DNA from: an uncultured Mailhella sp.
GTDB lineage: Bacteria; Desulfobacterota; Desulfovibrionia; Desulfovibrionales; Desulfovibrionaceae
Assembly: GCA_910578585.1 (NCBI GenBank)
Contig: CAJTRG010000014.1
Coordinates: forward strand, 1-38,497
Length of the DNA: 38,497 nt
Direction of reading: 5' to 3'
Position numbers and translations under genes: made by a program. This document shows positions 13,899 to 22,885 of the stretch, piece after piece (within the stretch, counting starts at the first letter, position 1; each line of letters begins with the position of its first letter). The notes beneath the pieces are model-generated. The model saw only the letters and a list, made by a program, of their open reading frames with translations. It searched no databases and was not told the DNA's origin.

Positions 13899-15668
13899 TT
13901 ATTTATTCAGTTCTTTTGCATACTGGTGTATGCCATTGGCAATGCCTTCCGCCAGAAAATTTCTGAATTTATCGGAGCTCATGCGTTTTGCTTCAACTGT
14001 ACTTGAGGTATACCCCATTTCCACCAAAATGCAGGGCATGGAAGAACCGATCAAGACATGAAACGGTGCGCCTTTTGTACCATTGCTTCGTACTTTATAG
14101 CCGGCTTTTGCCACTTTGCGCACTGTATTTTGCTGAACTTTATGCGCAAGCCGTTTGGATTCCTGGATACGGGCTTTCAAGAGCATATCCCCTAAAATCT
14201 TTTCCATTTCGCCGAGTCCGCGTTTTTCAACATCGGCATTTTCTATGGCTGCAAGTCTGATTGCACTCTCATCGCTGGAGAAATCCAGATAATAGGTTTC
14301 AAAGCCTTCTGCATTTTTATTTTTGCTGGAATTTGCATGCAGGGAGATAAAGAGATCTGCTTTATGTTTTCTGGCAATATCTGTTCTTTCGTAGAGTCCT
14401 ACATATTTATCGGCAGAACGCGTCAAATACACAGTATAGCCAGCTGATTTCAATACACCTGCCAGACGTTTTGCCACATCCAGATTGAAATCCTTTTCTT
14501 TGATGCCATTATTGACAGCGCCGGGGTCTTTTCCGCCATGGCCGGGGTCAATCACAATGGTTTTTACGCGCAAACCCAATTGGCTGGCAATCTTTGACGC
14601 CATGGTAGGCACATCATTTTTATCAACTTTTGCAGTATTTTTAGAAGTGACAGTTTTTTGCAGCTTTTTATCAATTTGTTTCTGGCTGCTTTTTTCTTCT
14701 TTTACACTGACTTTTTTCTTCTGGCTTTCATCTTTTACATTAATGCCGGAACGCAGCTGTTTAGAAGAATTTGTGGCTTCAATAATGAGGCGGGCAGGCT
14801 CTTTTTCTGCTTTGACAGCATAGCGCAAGAGGTCAGAAAATTCCAGACTGACCACACTGGCACCCTGTTCTTCGTTATATTCAATTTGATAGCCAACAAA
14901 GATACCAAGTTTTTTGAATGTATCCTCAAGCTCAATGTTTTCTGAAGGCGCAACATTATTCAGGGTAATCACAACTCCGGGGCGTTTTGGATCATCTTTG
15001 TATTTTGCACGCCAGGAAGAAATTGTATCCATAGAAATAATAATGCGCACAACATCATTCTTCAATTGAGAATTGATCTTGGTCAGCGTAATGCTTGCAC
15101 TGGGACGGGAAAGAGAAACATTGCCAAGGGAAGCAATTGCCCTGTCACCAATTTCCGCATAATATTTCTTAGCTTTTAAGATATAATCGCCTGTAGGATA
15201 ATCTTTGATGCATTGCTTCAAATAGGTTTTTGCCTTTTTTGTATCCCGAAGCACAGAATTGGCGAGCTTGGCAGCATTATAAAGCGCATCATCAGCAAGA
15301 GGGCTGTTTTTATGTTTTTTGACTAAATACAAATAGCGTTCAATAGCACTTTGCGCATCTTTACGCACAAATGAACGCTGAGCCATTTGGTCAAGCGCAT
15401 AGGCAGAACGAAAAAGCGCTGCAGCTCTGTTATTCCACGCTGCATTGTTGCGGTAAATTTCATAAAAATCATCAGATAATTTCAGCCAGTTATGCCGATA
15501 TTCACTGCGATTTTTATCTTGAATTAAACGATCCAATTCAATTTTTACATCATCATAACCAGCAGGACTTGCATAAACAAGAGCGAAGCTGAGCACTATA
15601 GCAAAAACAACTATAACAGACTGCATTAAAAACAAAAAAAACGTATTGTCCTTTAACAATGAGCGCAT
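13899..15668 (-). CDS. N-acetylmuramoyl-L-alanine amidase (AMIN + Amidase_3)
   Basis: This exported zinc hydrolase cleaves the lactyl-amide bond between MurNAc and the stem peptide and helps separate daughter cells. The 589 residues comprise a signal sequence or anchor (about 12-34), a TPR-like helical region (about 40-185), an AMIN domain (about 195-300) that targets it to peptidoglycan or the divisome, a Lys/Ser-rich linker, and the Amidase_3 domain from about 368. Zinc ligands are seen in VIDPGHGGKDPG and LFISLHANSS, with the catalytic Glu in ILVEMGY. The extra TPR part makes it longer than E. coli AmiC (about 420). Confidence 0.94.
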   Translation of the reverse strand: MRSLLKDNTFFLFLMQSVIVVFAIVLSFALVYASPAGYDDVKIELDRLIQDKNRSEYRHNWLKLSDDFYEIYRNNAAWNNRAAALFRSAYALDQMAQRSFVRKDAQSAIERYLYLVKKHKNSPLADDALYNAAKLANSVLRDTKKAKTYLKQCIKDYPTGDYILKAKKYYAEIGDRAIASLGNVSLSRPSASITLTKINSQLKNDVVRIIISMDTISSWRAKYKDDPKRPGVVITLNNVAPSENIELEDTFKKLGIFVGYQIEYNEEQGASVVSLEFSDLLRYAVKAEKEPARLIIEATNSSKQLRSGINVKDESQKKKVSVKEEKSSQKQIDKKLQKTVTSKNTAKVDKNDVPTMASKIASQLGLRVKTIVIDPGHGGKDPGAVNNGIKEKDFNLDVAKRLAGVLKSAGYTVYLTRSADKYVGLYERTDIARKHKADLFISLHANSSKNKNAEGFETYYLDFSSDESAIRLAAIENADVEKRGLGEMEKILGDMLLKARIQESKRLAHKVQQNTVRKVAKAGYKVRSNGTKGAPFHVLIGSSMPCILVEMGYTSSTVEAKRMSSDKFRNFLAEGIANGIHQYAKELNK

Positions 15669-15940
15669 AATAGTACCAACTTTAACTGTATTTTTCCCTT
15701 ACCAGCTATTTCGGATTATAATGACATTAACTTTAGTCAAACTATTAAAATAATAAATACCATAAAATTCAAAATAATAGTTAAAAAATTTGTATTAGAT
15801 TATTTATAAAGTAATTTTATATAATTTCTAAAAATTTTTTAGACTTTTTATAGTAATTTTATAACCTATATAAATTATTATAAAGAACAATTAAAATTTT
15901 AAGAAAAAGGCTTTGATAAAAAAGGAAAAGAGAAAAAGGC
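15669..15940. other. AT-rich intergenic stretch with the amidase promoter
   Basis: No gene is visible. On the minus strand a perfect TATAAT (15720-15715) lies about 47 nt before the amidase ATG, with TTGACT 14 nt upstream of it, a short spacing. The remainder is A/T-rich sequence with no clear repeat. Confidence 0.5.
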
Positions 15941-15945
15941 AAAAA

Positions 15946-15971
15946 AAAAGTTTCTCCGAAGAGAAACTTTT
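15946..15971. terminator. Terminator after thiE
   Basis: An 11-bp stem, AAAAGTTTCTC with GAGAAACTTTT, encloses CGAA (TTCG on the minus strand). Long T runs lie on both sides, nine T on the minus strand. It ends the minus-strand operon that finishes with thiE. Confidence 0.88.
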
Positions 15972-16007
15972 TTTCTTGTATTACAAAAAACTCATAAGGG
16001 TTAATAC

Positions 16008-16673
16008 TTATTTCTGAAAAGCCCGCAAAAACTCTTTCACTGTTTCATCAATATTGGGAGCAGAACAAATTGCAGACACAACAGCAATGCTTTCCACGCC
16101 GGTATTTAAGATTTCTTTTGCATTTTGCGTATTAATCCCGCCAATGGTCATAAGCGGAATAGTGCAATGTTTTTCATCCATAAAGGCACGGGCTTTTCTC
16201 ATGCCTTCAAGTCCCCAGGCCGGTGCTGTATCCTTCTTGGTATTGGTAGGGAAAACAGGACTTACGGCAATATACTGCACTTCTTCTTTGATAGCTTGTT
16301 CCAAATCTGGCATAGTGGGTGCAGTGATGCCAATAATGCGCCGTGTGCCCATGAGCTTGCGGGCATCTGCAATAGGCATATCACTTTGTCCCAAATGCAC
16401 ACCGGAAGCTCCGCAGGCAAGGGCAATATCCACTCTGTCGTTAATAATCACAGGGATATTGTATTTGACCTGCACTTCTTTGACGAGTACCTTGGCAAGA
16501 GCCAAAAAGTCACGCGTATTATTATTTTTTTCGCGAATTTGCACTGCCTGCACGCCTGCCTGCACAGCCTGCAAAACCACATCAACTATGGGACGGCCCA
16601 GGCATAAATCCTGATCAGTTACCAAATATAAGCCAAAGTCCCGAAAATCAGACCACTCCATTCTTACCCCCAT
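16008..16673 (-). CDS. thiE: Thiamine-phosphate synthase
   Basis: ThiE joins hydroxymethylpyrimidine diphosphate and hydroxyethylthiazole phosphate to give thiamine phosphate. The TIM-barrel protein shows VQIREKN (diphosphate site), HLGQSDMPIADAR, VSPVFPTNTKKD and the phosphate-binding TIGGIN. ATG 16673 gives 221 residues and ATG 16661 gives 217; both follow G-rich tracts, and the open frame to a TTG at 16685 is less likely. It follows thiM directly, so the pair salvages thiazole. No thiC, thiD or thiG lies in the window. Confidence 0.95.
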   Translation of the reverse strand: MGVRMEWSDFRDFGLYLVTDQDLCLGRPIVDVVLQAVQAGVQAVQIREKNNNTRDFLALAKVLVKEVQVKYNIPVIINDRVDIALACGASGVHLGQSDMPIADARKLMGTRRIIGITAPTMPDLEQAIKEEVQYIAVSPVFPTNTKKDTAPAWGLEGMRKARAFMDEKHCTIPLMTIGGINTQNAKEILNTGVESIAVVSAICSAPNIDETVKEFLRAFQK

Positions 16674-16686
16674 ATTTATCCCCAAT

Positions 16687-17478
16687 TTATCCTAATGTTA
16701 CGCGCTTTGCCGCGTCTTCATAATCAGCATTATAGAGTTCATCAATAAAATAAGACAAGAAAGAGCCAGGACCTTGACATTTCTTTCCAGCCTTTTCCCC
16801 GGCACTGGCAAATAAAGCCATAGCAGAAACAGCCCCAATAAAAGGATTTTTTGCCACAGCCATACATGCGGCAGTCACAGCCGTTGCAGAACAGCCAATA
16901 CCCGTGACAAGAGTCATGAGCGGGTTTCCGCCGTGTACATAGGCAACGCGCGTTCCGTCCGTGATCATATCCACTTCACCGCTGACGCTGACCACAGTCT
17001 GGAATGTTTTTGCCAGCTGCTTTGCCTCATCCACAACTTCAAGACTGTCCTTTGTGCTGTCCACGCCCTTTGTTTCGCCGATTTCCCCGGCAAGCGCCAT
17101 AATTTCTGAACCATTGCCGCGAATAATGCAAGGCTTAATCGTCCGCAAAATAGAAAGCGCTGTTTCCGTTCTGAGCCGTGAAGCACCAGCGCCTACAGGG
17201 TCAAGCACAACAGGCTTCTTATATTTATTGGCAAAATCCCCGGCAACATTCATGGACGCAATCATATGTTTATCAAGCGTGCCAATGTTCAGCACCAGCG
17301 CATTGATAATTTTTACTAAATCTTCCAATTCTTCCTGCGCATGCGCCATAATGGGAGAAGCCCCAACCGCCAAAAGAATATTGGCATTGACCTGCATAAC
17401 AACTAAATTGGTAATACAATGCACCAGGGGAGATTTTTGACGCATTGCCTGCAAGTTTTCTAAAACATCTTTTTGCAT
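16687..17478 (-). CDS. thiM: Hydroxyethylthiazole kinase
   Basis: ThiM phosphorylates 4-methyl-5-hydroxyethylthiazole for thiamine salvage. The 263-residue ribokinase-like protein has LVHCITNLVVMQVNANILLAVGASPIMAHA, the conserved VLDPVGAGAS block, and TGIGCSATAVTAA, which holds the active-site region. The start at 17478 has GAGGG and lies 8 nt after the nitroreductase stop. No TPP riboswitch is visible before this gene or before the head of its operon. Confidence 0.96.
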   Translation of the reverse strand: MQKDVLENLQAMRQKSPLVHCITNLVVMQVNANILLAVGASPIMAHAQEELEDLVKIINALVLNIGTLDKHMIASMNVAGDFANKYKKPVVLDPVGAGASRLRTETALSILRTIKPCIIRGNGSEIMALAGEIGETKGVDSTKDSLEVVDEAKQLAKTFQTVVSVSGEVDMITDGTRVAYVHGGNPLMTLVTGIGCSATAVTAACMAVAKNPFIGAVSAMALFASAGEKAGKKCQGPGSFLSYFIDELYNADYEDAAKRVTLG

Positions 17479-17486
17479 AACACCCT

Positions 17487-18095
17487 CTATTTATGCAGAA
17501 GCAAAATATCTTTTAACGCACGTTTCGGCACCATGTGACAGCCTCTTTCATCATGGTAATACGTGGTTTTTCCGCTTTCCGGAACAGTGGTGAGTTCCCG
17601 TTCCTGATTGGGTTTGCCCACAATCATCAATAAATAGGGAAGAAGTTTTGCGCCGCTTTCTTCATCAAAAAAGGATACACCCTCTTTTTGCAAAATATCA
17701 GCAACCAATTCTTTTTTGAATGCGCCAATAATGCAGGAAGCATAACCTTTTTCTGTTGCGCCTAATTGGATAGTCTGGGCTGCAATACCAATATCCATAA
17801 TTCCAAATTGGGTAATTTCTTCGGGTGCAAGAAAAACAATAACCGCAGCAGGAGAATCTTTGCCGCGCTGAGGTTTTTGTTCAGGAGGAAGTGCACCGCC
17901 TAAAACAAAGGCTTCTTCAAGCTTGGAGCGGAAATTTTTATCCTGAGCAACAACATAGCGAAGAATTTGCGCATTACGGGCTGACGGAGTAATACGTGCC
18001 ATGTCAATCAACTCGTCCAAATCCTTTACAGGAATTTCCTCTTGACAAAAAACACGACATGTTCTTGCTTTTTCAACTAATTCTTTAAATTTCAT
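17487..18095 (-). CDS. Nitroreductase family protein (FMN-dependent)
   Basis: The 202 residues form one nitroreductase fold: KARTCRVFCQEEIP at the N-terminus (the family's arginine patch), ARITPSARNAQILRYVV as an FMN-phosphate contact region, and GIAAQTIQLGATEKGYASCIIGAF. These enzymes reduce nitro compounds, quinones or flavins with NAD(P)H; the substrate is unknown. The start has a strong AAAGGAG and lies 16 nt after maf. Its place before thiM-thiE may only reflect cotranscription. Confidence 0.9.
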   Translation of the reverse strand: MKFKELVEKARTCRVFCQEEIPVKDLDELIDMARITPSARNAQILRYVVAQDKNFRSKLEEAFVLGGALPPEQKPQRGKDSPAAVIVFLAPEEITQFGIMDIGIAAQTIQLGATEKGYASCIIGAFKKELVADILQKEGVSFFDEESGAKLLPYLLMIVGKPNQERELTTVPESGKTTYYHDERGCHMVPKRALKDILLLHK

Positions 18096-18111
18096 AGTAT
18101 ACTCCTTTAGC

Positions 18112-18885
18112 TTATAAAACAGCTATTGCCTTGTTCCATAATAAAAATTCCACACATTTTGCCACAGGCAAACCAATAACAGTATCTAAATTTCCCTGCA
18201 CAGAACTTGCCAGAAAACTTCCAAGCCCGCTGATGCCGTAGGCTCCTGCCTTGTCGAGGCTTTCCCCTGTTTTCACATAGGATTGCAAAATATCATCTGC
18301 CCAGGGCATAAACGTGACTTCTGTTTTATCTGAAAAAACATAACAGGCATTTTCAGCACAATCAACAAAGGAAACGGCTGTAATCACAGCATGCGTTTTC
18401 CCCCTCAGCTTTTGCAGCATAAGAAGGGCTTCCTGCTCAGATTTGGGCTTGCCCAGTATCTCTTTATCCAGACAAACTATAGTATCTGCTGTTACAATGA
18501 TACTTTTTTCACTGCTTTGCAAGAAAGAAGAAAGGGAAAATTTTTCAAAGGAAAAGGATAATTCCTGCTGCGTGACAATATTTTCAAAAACAGAAAAGAA
18601 ATCGGCAGCCCCCTTTTGCAAAATTCCTAAATAATTAAGGGCCTCAAGCCCCTTTTTCATGGCTAATCTTTTGGCATATTTTTCAGGACTTTCTTCTAAA
18701 GAAGGGCGTTCTTCCTTATCATAAGCTCCCAAAATTCCCCGCGCGGGAATATTCTTTTTCTGTCCCTGATAGAGTTCATTTTTCTGCACATTCAGCACTT
18801 CAAAAGAAATGCCTAAATTGCTGAAAAATTGCTGCCTCCGCGGCGAACCGGAGGCAACAATAATTTTTTTCTTTGTTTGAAACAT
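18112..18885 (-). CDS. Maf-family nucleoside triphosphate pyrophosphatase with an insertion
   Basis: Maf proteins hydrolyse dTTP/UTP or modified NTPs to monophosphates. The core motifs are ASGSPRR (11-17), TADTIV (132-137, Asp134), EILGKPKSEQEALLML and KAGAYGISG with GNLDTVIGLPV near the end. At 257 residues it is longer than the usual 190-210. The extra length is mainly a Ser/Phe/Glu-rich insertion at about 84-127, just before the DTIV motif, plus some 15 residues at 36-58. It starts 3 nt after the unknown 286-residue protein, implying coupled translation. Confidence 0.93.
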   Translation of the reverse strand: MFQTKKKIIVASGSPRRQQFFSNLGISFEVLNVQKNELYQGQKKNIPARGILGAYDKEERPSLEESPEKYAKRLAMKKGLEALNYLGILQKGAADFFSVFENIVTQQELSFSFEKFSLSSFLQSSEKSIIVTADTIVCLDKEILGKPKSEQEALLMLQKLRGKTHAVITAVSFVDCAENACYVFSDKTEVTFMPWADDILQSYVKTGESLDKAGAYGISGLGSFLASSVQGNLDTVIGLPVAKCVEFLLWNKAIAVL

Positions 18886-18888
18886 GGA

Positions 18889-19749
18889 TTAATCGTATAT
18901 TTTTTCTACATCATCAGCAGCAATGTCAACCACACGTCCCTGCATCCAGAAAATCATATCCACTTCATCGCCAGCCTTTGGTACATAGCCCTTGGCACAT
19001 GCTTTTGCAGGCACAAACATCAAAATACGAACATTTTCCTTGTCCCCAAATGTTGCCACAAAGCGGTAAATTTTTTCTCCGCCCTTTTCAGGCCCAAAAA
19101 TAAATTCTTCCACTTTTTCAACAGTGACGCGGGCTTGATATTCAGAAGCAATATCGGTAGGAGCCAAAAGACGCTTTCCATGAATATCAATTTTGAGCGC
19201 CGGCACATCCAAACGGGTTTTGTCAGAATTTTCCTGCAGCCATTTTTCTGCATGGGCTTCATAGTAAGGGCCGCTTGTAATGGTGATTTCATCAAGAAGC
19301 GCACGGCGAAGACCAAGGCACAGACCTGACAAATAAAAGGTTTGTTCAATACCTTCTGTTAAATCAATCACTTTATCACGGAAGAAAAGAGGATTATAAA
19401 ACCAAAGAATTTGATCAGATTCCCCGGCGAGGCAGCCAACTTCCCCTTCTACCCCGTTTGCCCAGGCATGAGTTGTTTCAACCTTCATGGTATTGGGAAA
19501 ACCTTCCATAAAGGGGAAAATTGCTTTAGGTTCTAGCTTTCCATCCACTTCACCGCCCACAATAATACCTGCGCGCAAAAGCGGTTCTTTAGGCCATGCC
19601 ATCACAAAATTTTCTGATTCGCCGTCTTTAGAATTCCAGGCAGAACGAGTTCCCCCTTCATCAACAACCACTTTCATCACATAGGGGATCTCTTTCAAAT
19701 TATTTAAAAGAACACTCCAAGGTTTAACCAAAAGTTCTTCGTGTTTCAT
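18889..19749 (-). CDS. Conserved-looking soluble protein of unknown function (286 aa)
   Basis: I do not recognise the family. The protein has no signal peptide or membrane helix. It has two recognisable zones: an N-terminal part with GGTRSAWNS and WPKEPLLRAGIIVGGEV, and a C-terminal beta-rich part (VTVEKVEEFIFGPEKGGEKIYRFVATFGDKENVRILMFVPA, then DEVDMIFWMQGRVVDI) that reads like an OB-fold. The start has GAGGA 7 nt upstream. It heads the five-gene operon unknown-maf-nitroreductase-thiM-thiE and is divergent from the DEAD-box helicase. Confidence 0.85.
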   Translation of the reverse strand: MKHEELLVKPWSVLLNNLKEIPYVMKVVVDEGGTRSAWNSKDGESENFVMAWPKEPLLRAGIIVGGEVDGKLEPKAIFPFMEGFPNTMKVETTHAWANGVEGEVGCLAGESDQILWFYNPLFFRDKVIDLTEGIEQTFYLSGLCLGLRRALLDEITITSGPYYEAHAEKWLQENSDKTRLDVPALKIDIHGKRLLAPTDIASEYQARVTVEKVEEFIFGPEKGGEKIYRFVATFGDKENVRILMFVPAKACAKGYVPKAGDEVDMIFWMQGRVVDIAADDVEKIYD

Positions 19750-19837
19750 TTTTCATCCTCACATAAACAATGCATAAACTATGAAAACTATTCATAACAA
19801 ATTTTTTCTGCAAGGTCTACACTCAAAAAAGCCTCTC

Positions 19838-19857
19838 TTGTATAATTTTTTATACAA
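19838..19857. promoter_or_regulatory. Perfect palindrome in a divergent promoter region
   Basis: TTGTATAA and TTATACAA (8-bp arms) enclose TTTT between the divergent 286-aa gene and the helicase gene. It is A/T-only apart from one G-C pair in each arm, so it is a poor terminator and a plausible operator. The regulator is unknown. Nothing else but promoters is seen in 19750-19948. Confidence 0.45.
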
Positions 19858-19902
19858 TAAAAAGGTATAATATCAATAGATTACAAAATTTTTAAACAAT
19901 TC

Positions 19903-19930
19903 TTGCAATAATCCCCCATTATGGTATACT
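19903..19930 (+). promoter_or_regulatory. Promoter of the DEAD-box helicase gene
   Basis: TTGCAA (19903-19908), a 16-nt spacer and TATACT (19925-19930). Transcription would start near 19937, leaving a leader of only about 12 nt before the ATG at 19949. Confidence 0.6.
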
Positions 19931-19948
19931 TACAAACGGGTAAAGTAT

Positions 19949-21388
19949 ATGGTTATAAAAGAAAATAATTCCGAAATTGAATTCACTCCTCTTCCATTTG
20001 AAGAGCTTACAAAAAATTTGCAAGAAGCCTGCTCCAGAGCGAACTGGAAAGACCTGATGCCTGTGCAAGCAAAAAGCTTGCCCTATACCCTGAAAGGCAT
20101 TGATGTTATGGTGCAGTCCCGCACCGGCAGTGGCAAAACTGGAGCATTTCTTCTGCCGTGCCTCAATCTCCTCGACCTTTCCAAAACACATTGTCAGGCT
20201 CTTATCCTTGTTCCGACAAGGGAACTTGCGCTGCAGGTTGAGCACGATGCAAAAACACTTTTCGGCGATGAACTTTCCTGCCTTTGTCTCTATGGCGGCA
20301 CAAGATATTCCAAACAATTCCAAGCCCTGCAAAAGGGCGTTCATGTTGTGATTGGCACGCCGGGACGCGTGCTTGACCATTTAATCCGCCGTTCGCTGGA
20401 TCTTTCCAAACTCAAAATATTGATTTTTGATGAAGCGGACCGCATGCTTTCCATTGGCTTTTATCACGACATTTTGGAAATTAAACGCTTTGTGCCTCAA
20501 AAGAATGTGCAGGTAGCGCTCTTTTCAGCCACCTACCCTCCCCATGTCACGAGCATTGCCAAAAGTTTTCTCCATAACCCAAAAATGATCAGCCTTTCAG
20601 AAGGGCAGGTACATGTAGCTCAGGCTTCCCATTATTTTTGCGAATGCAAGCCCATGGATAAGGACAGATGCCTTACCCGCATTTTAGAAAAGGAAAATCC
20701 CAGCCAAGCCATTATTTTCTGCAATACTAAAAATAATGTTCATTATATTGCCGGTGTTTTGCGGGGTTTTGGCTATAATGCCCTTGAACTTTCCGCAGAC
20801 TTGCCTCAAGAAGAGCGGGAAGAAATTTTGAATAAATTACGGGGCGGATCACTGCAATATTTAGTGGCAACTGACCTTGCCTCACGAGGTATTGATATTC
20901 CTCACCTTTCCCATGTTTTCTTATACGAAGTGCCCGAAGACAAGGAATCCTATATCCATAGAGCTGGACGCACAGGCAGAGCAGGCTGCGCGGGCACAAT
21001 TATCACCCTTGTGGATATTATGGAAAAGCTGGAATTGGAACGCCTTGCAAAATTTTATAAAATAGATATGCTGCCCTATCCTGATCCAAGCAGCGAGGAA
21101 ACAGCAAAGCTCATCAGCGAAAGAATGGCTAATCATCTCAATAAATTACGCCGCGCAAAAACAGGCTTGGAATTGGAAAGAGCAAAACGTTTTATCCCCT
21201 TGCTAAAGGATTTGACGCAAGATTTTGATGATGTTGAAAATATTCAGCTTTTAACCATGCTTTTAGATAAAGAATACCAGCAAAGTTTTACGTACACCAA
21301 AAAAGAAAAAGAAAAACAGACGGTTCAGAATAAAAGAAGAAAATTTTATCATAAAAATACAAAGAAAAATTACGCAAAGGGAAAATAA
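19949..21388 (+). CDS. DEAD-box ATP-dependent RNA helicase
   Basis: The 479 residues contain the full motif set of the SF2 DEAD-box family: Q-motif region, SRTGSGKTGAF (I), PTRELALQ (Ia), GTPGRVLDH (Ib), DEAD in FDEADRM (II), SAT (III), ATDLASRGIDIP (V) and HRAGRTGRAG (VI). A basic Lys-rich tail follows, suited to RNA binding. Its length and tail resemble the RhlE/CshA-like group used in ribosome assembly or RNA decay; the exact subtype is open. It heads a plus-strand gene run toward the trmI gene. Confidence 0.95.
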   Translation: MVIKENNSEIEFTPLPFEELTKNLQEACSRANWKDLMPVQAKSLPYTLKGIDVMVQSRTGSGKTGAFLLPCLNLLDLSKTHCQALILVPTRELALQVEHDAKTLFGDELSCLCLYGGTRYSKQFQALQKGVHVVIGTPGRVLDHLIRRSLDLSKLKILIFDEADRMLSIGFYHDILEIKRFVPQKNVQVALFSATYPPHVTSIAKSFLHNPKMISLSEGQVHVAQASHYFCECKPMDKDRCLTRILEKENPSQAIIFCNTKNNVHYIAGVLRGFGYNALELSADLPQEEREEILNKLRGGSLQYLVATDLASRGIDIPHLSHVFLYEVPEDKESYIHRAGRTGRAGCAGTIITLVDIMEKLELERLAKFYKIDMLPYPDPSSEETAKLISERMANHLNKLRRAKTGLELERAKRFIPLLKDLTQDFDDVENIQLLTMLLDKEYQQSFTYTKKEKEKQTVQNKRRKFYHKNTKKNYAKGK

Positions 21389-21403
21389 GGCTGAGGTAAT
21401 CGT

Positions 21404-21877
21404 ATGAGTAACGTGAATGAAGATCTCCTTATGGAACAAAATCAAGATGTTGCGAATAACTTTATGGCTCTTTTATCGGATTTTAATTATGCCGATGAAA
21501 TGGAGCTGTTAAACATCAGCAAATTAAATCTCATTGTAAGAAAAAATTTATCCAAAGAATTTGAAACATTATACATTGCTCTTTGGTATGATTGCTTAAA
21601 AACTTCCTTTCCTGAAACCCATGAAGCAATTTACCAAACCTTTCTTGAAAATAACCTGACGCAAAAATATAAGGGTTCAAAATTACAGGAAATTATAAAT
21701 AAAGTTCAACTTTATATTGATTCTCTGGGCAATACCGCAAGCACAGATTTGACCCCTATTACCAATCATCTGCTTTCCTTCCTGAAGTTTGATGAAGCAA
21801 ACCAGCCTACCTATAAAATGAAAATAACCCTGCACCTTCGAAAAGTTTATACCTATATTTTTGAAAGACTCATCTAA
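21404..21877 (+). CDS. Uncharacterised helical protein (157 aa)
   Basis: A soluble, mostly helical protein rich in Leu, Asn, Glu and Lys, with no signal peptide, Cys or known motif. The start at 21404 has GAGG 7 nt upstream and lies 15 nt after the helicase stop, so the genes are probably cotranscribed. I find no family likeness; a role in RNA metabolism would be a guess from its neighbours only. Confidence 0.75.
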   Translation: MSNVNEDLLMEQNQDVANNFMALLSDFNYADEMELLNISKLNLIVRKNLSKEFETLYIALWYDCLKTSFPETHEAIYQTFLENNLTQKYKGSKLQEIINKVQLYIDSLGNTASTDLTPITNHLLSFLKFDEANQPTYKMKITLHLRKVYTYIFERLI

Positions 21878-21901
21878 CTGATTGAAATAAAAGGATACTC
21901 T

Positions 21902-22825
21902 ATGCCTCAATATGGCGACTTGACCTTTCTGGTTTCCGTGAAAGGAAAACGAAAATTACTGCGCATCAAAGAAAATGAAGACTGGCAAACCCAGCATGGT
22001 CTTGTGCGCATGGAAGATATTGTGAACACGCCCTTTGGTGGTGAAGTAAAAAGCTCTCTTGGAGTGCCCTTTCGCGTGGAACGCCCTGAACTTTTTGACT
22101 TAATCATGGGGATCAAACGCCAGACACAAATTATGTATCCCAAAGATATGGGAATAATTTGTCTGAAACTGGGCGTTGGCAATGGCAGAACCATCCTTGA
22201 AGCCGGCACAGGTTCCGGCGGACTGACGATTGCCCTTTCCTGGTTCAGCGGGGAAAAAGGCACTGTTCATACTTTTGAAGCACGCGAAGAATTCCATAAA
22301 CTCGCAAAGAAAAATGTTGCCTGGGCAGGCGTTGGGCAAAACGTTCATTTCCACCACCGCGATATTGCAAATGGCTTTGGCATAGACGATCCGGAAATTT
22401 TAAACGGCAAAAAAGCAGACGCTCTCTTTCTGGATGTGCGCACCCCTTGGGATTATTTAGACCATGCCAGAAAAGCTCTCGTTGACGGCGCTCCCATTGC
22501 CTTTTTGCTTCCCTGCGTTGATCAGGTTTCAGCCCTGCTCCTTGCGCTTGAAAAAGGGCCTTTTGACAATACAGAAGTGATTGAAATTTTAGTGCGCCCC
22601 TGGAAAGCAGTGCCGGACAGACTGCGCCCGGCTGACAGAATGTGCGCCCATACCTGTTTTCTGGTATTCACCAAACATCAGGAGAAAAGCCCTGAATGGG
22701 ACAGCTGTCTCAAACTGGGCACTCGTGAACGCAAGCAGCATGCGGCAAAGATGAAACGTCTGGGACTTGATGTGGAAGACATGGAAGATAATCAGGATTT
22801 TGAAAATACTGATTTTCAAGATTAA
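21902..22825 (+). CDS. trmI: tRNA (adenine-58-N1)-methyltransferase
   Basis: TrmI makes m1A58 in the T-loop of tRNAs, using SAM. The 307 residues have an N-terminal beta-barrel region, the linker IKRQTQIMYPKDMGIICLKLGVGNGRTILEAGTGSGGLTIALS (SAM motif I), the DALFLDVRTPWDYL block with the catalytic D-x-P-like segment, and VDQV. The Asp/Glu-rich C-terminal tail is longer than in T. thermophilus TrmI. ATG 21902 has AAGGA at good spacing. Confidence 0.93.
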   Translation: MPQYGDLTFLVSVKGKRKLLRIKENEDWQTQHGLVRMEDIVNTPFGGEVKSSLGVPFRVERPELFDLIMGIKRQTQIMYPKDMGIICLKLGVGNGRTILEAGTGSGGLTIALSWFSGEKGTVHTFEAREEFHKLAKKNVAWAGVGQNVHFHHRDIANGFGIDDPEILNGKKADALFLDVRTPWDYLDHARKALVDGAPIAFLLPCVDQVSALLLALEKGPFDNTEVIEILVRPWKAVPDRLRPADRMCAHTCFLVFTKHQEKSPEWDSCLKLGTRERKQHAAKMKRLGLDVEDMEDNQDFENTDFQD

Positions 22826-22885
22826 TTACATATAACAACCTATTGTTTTAATATATTATTTGAGCCTTTAACCCATACTGTTTTT

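Noticed and set aside
16687..19948. TPP riboswitch controlling thiM-thiE
   Set aside because: No CTGAGA/ACCTGA-type conserved pairings were found upstream of thiM or of the operon head.
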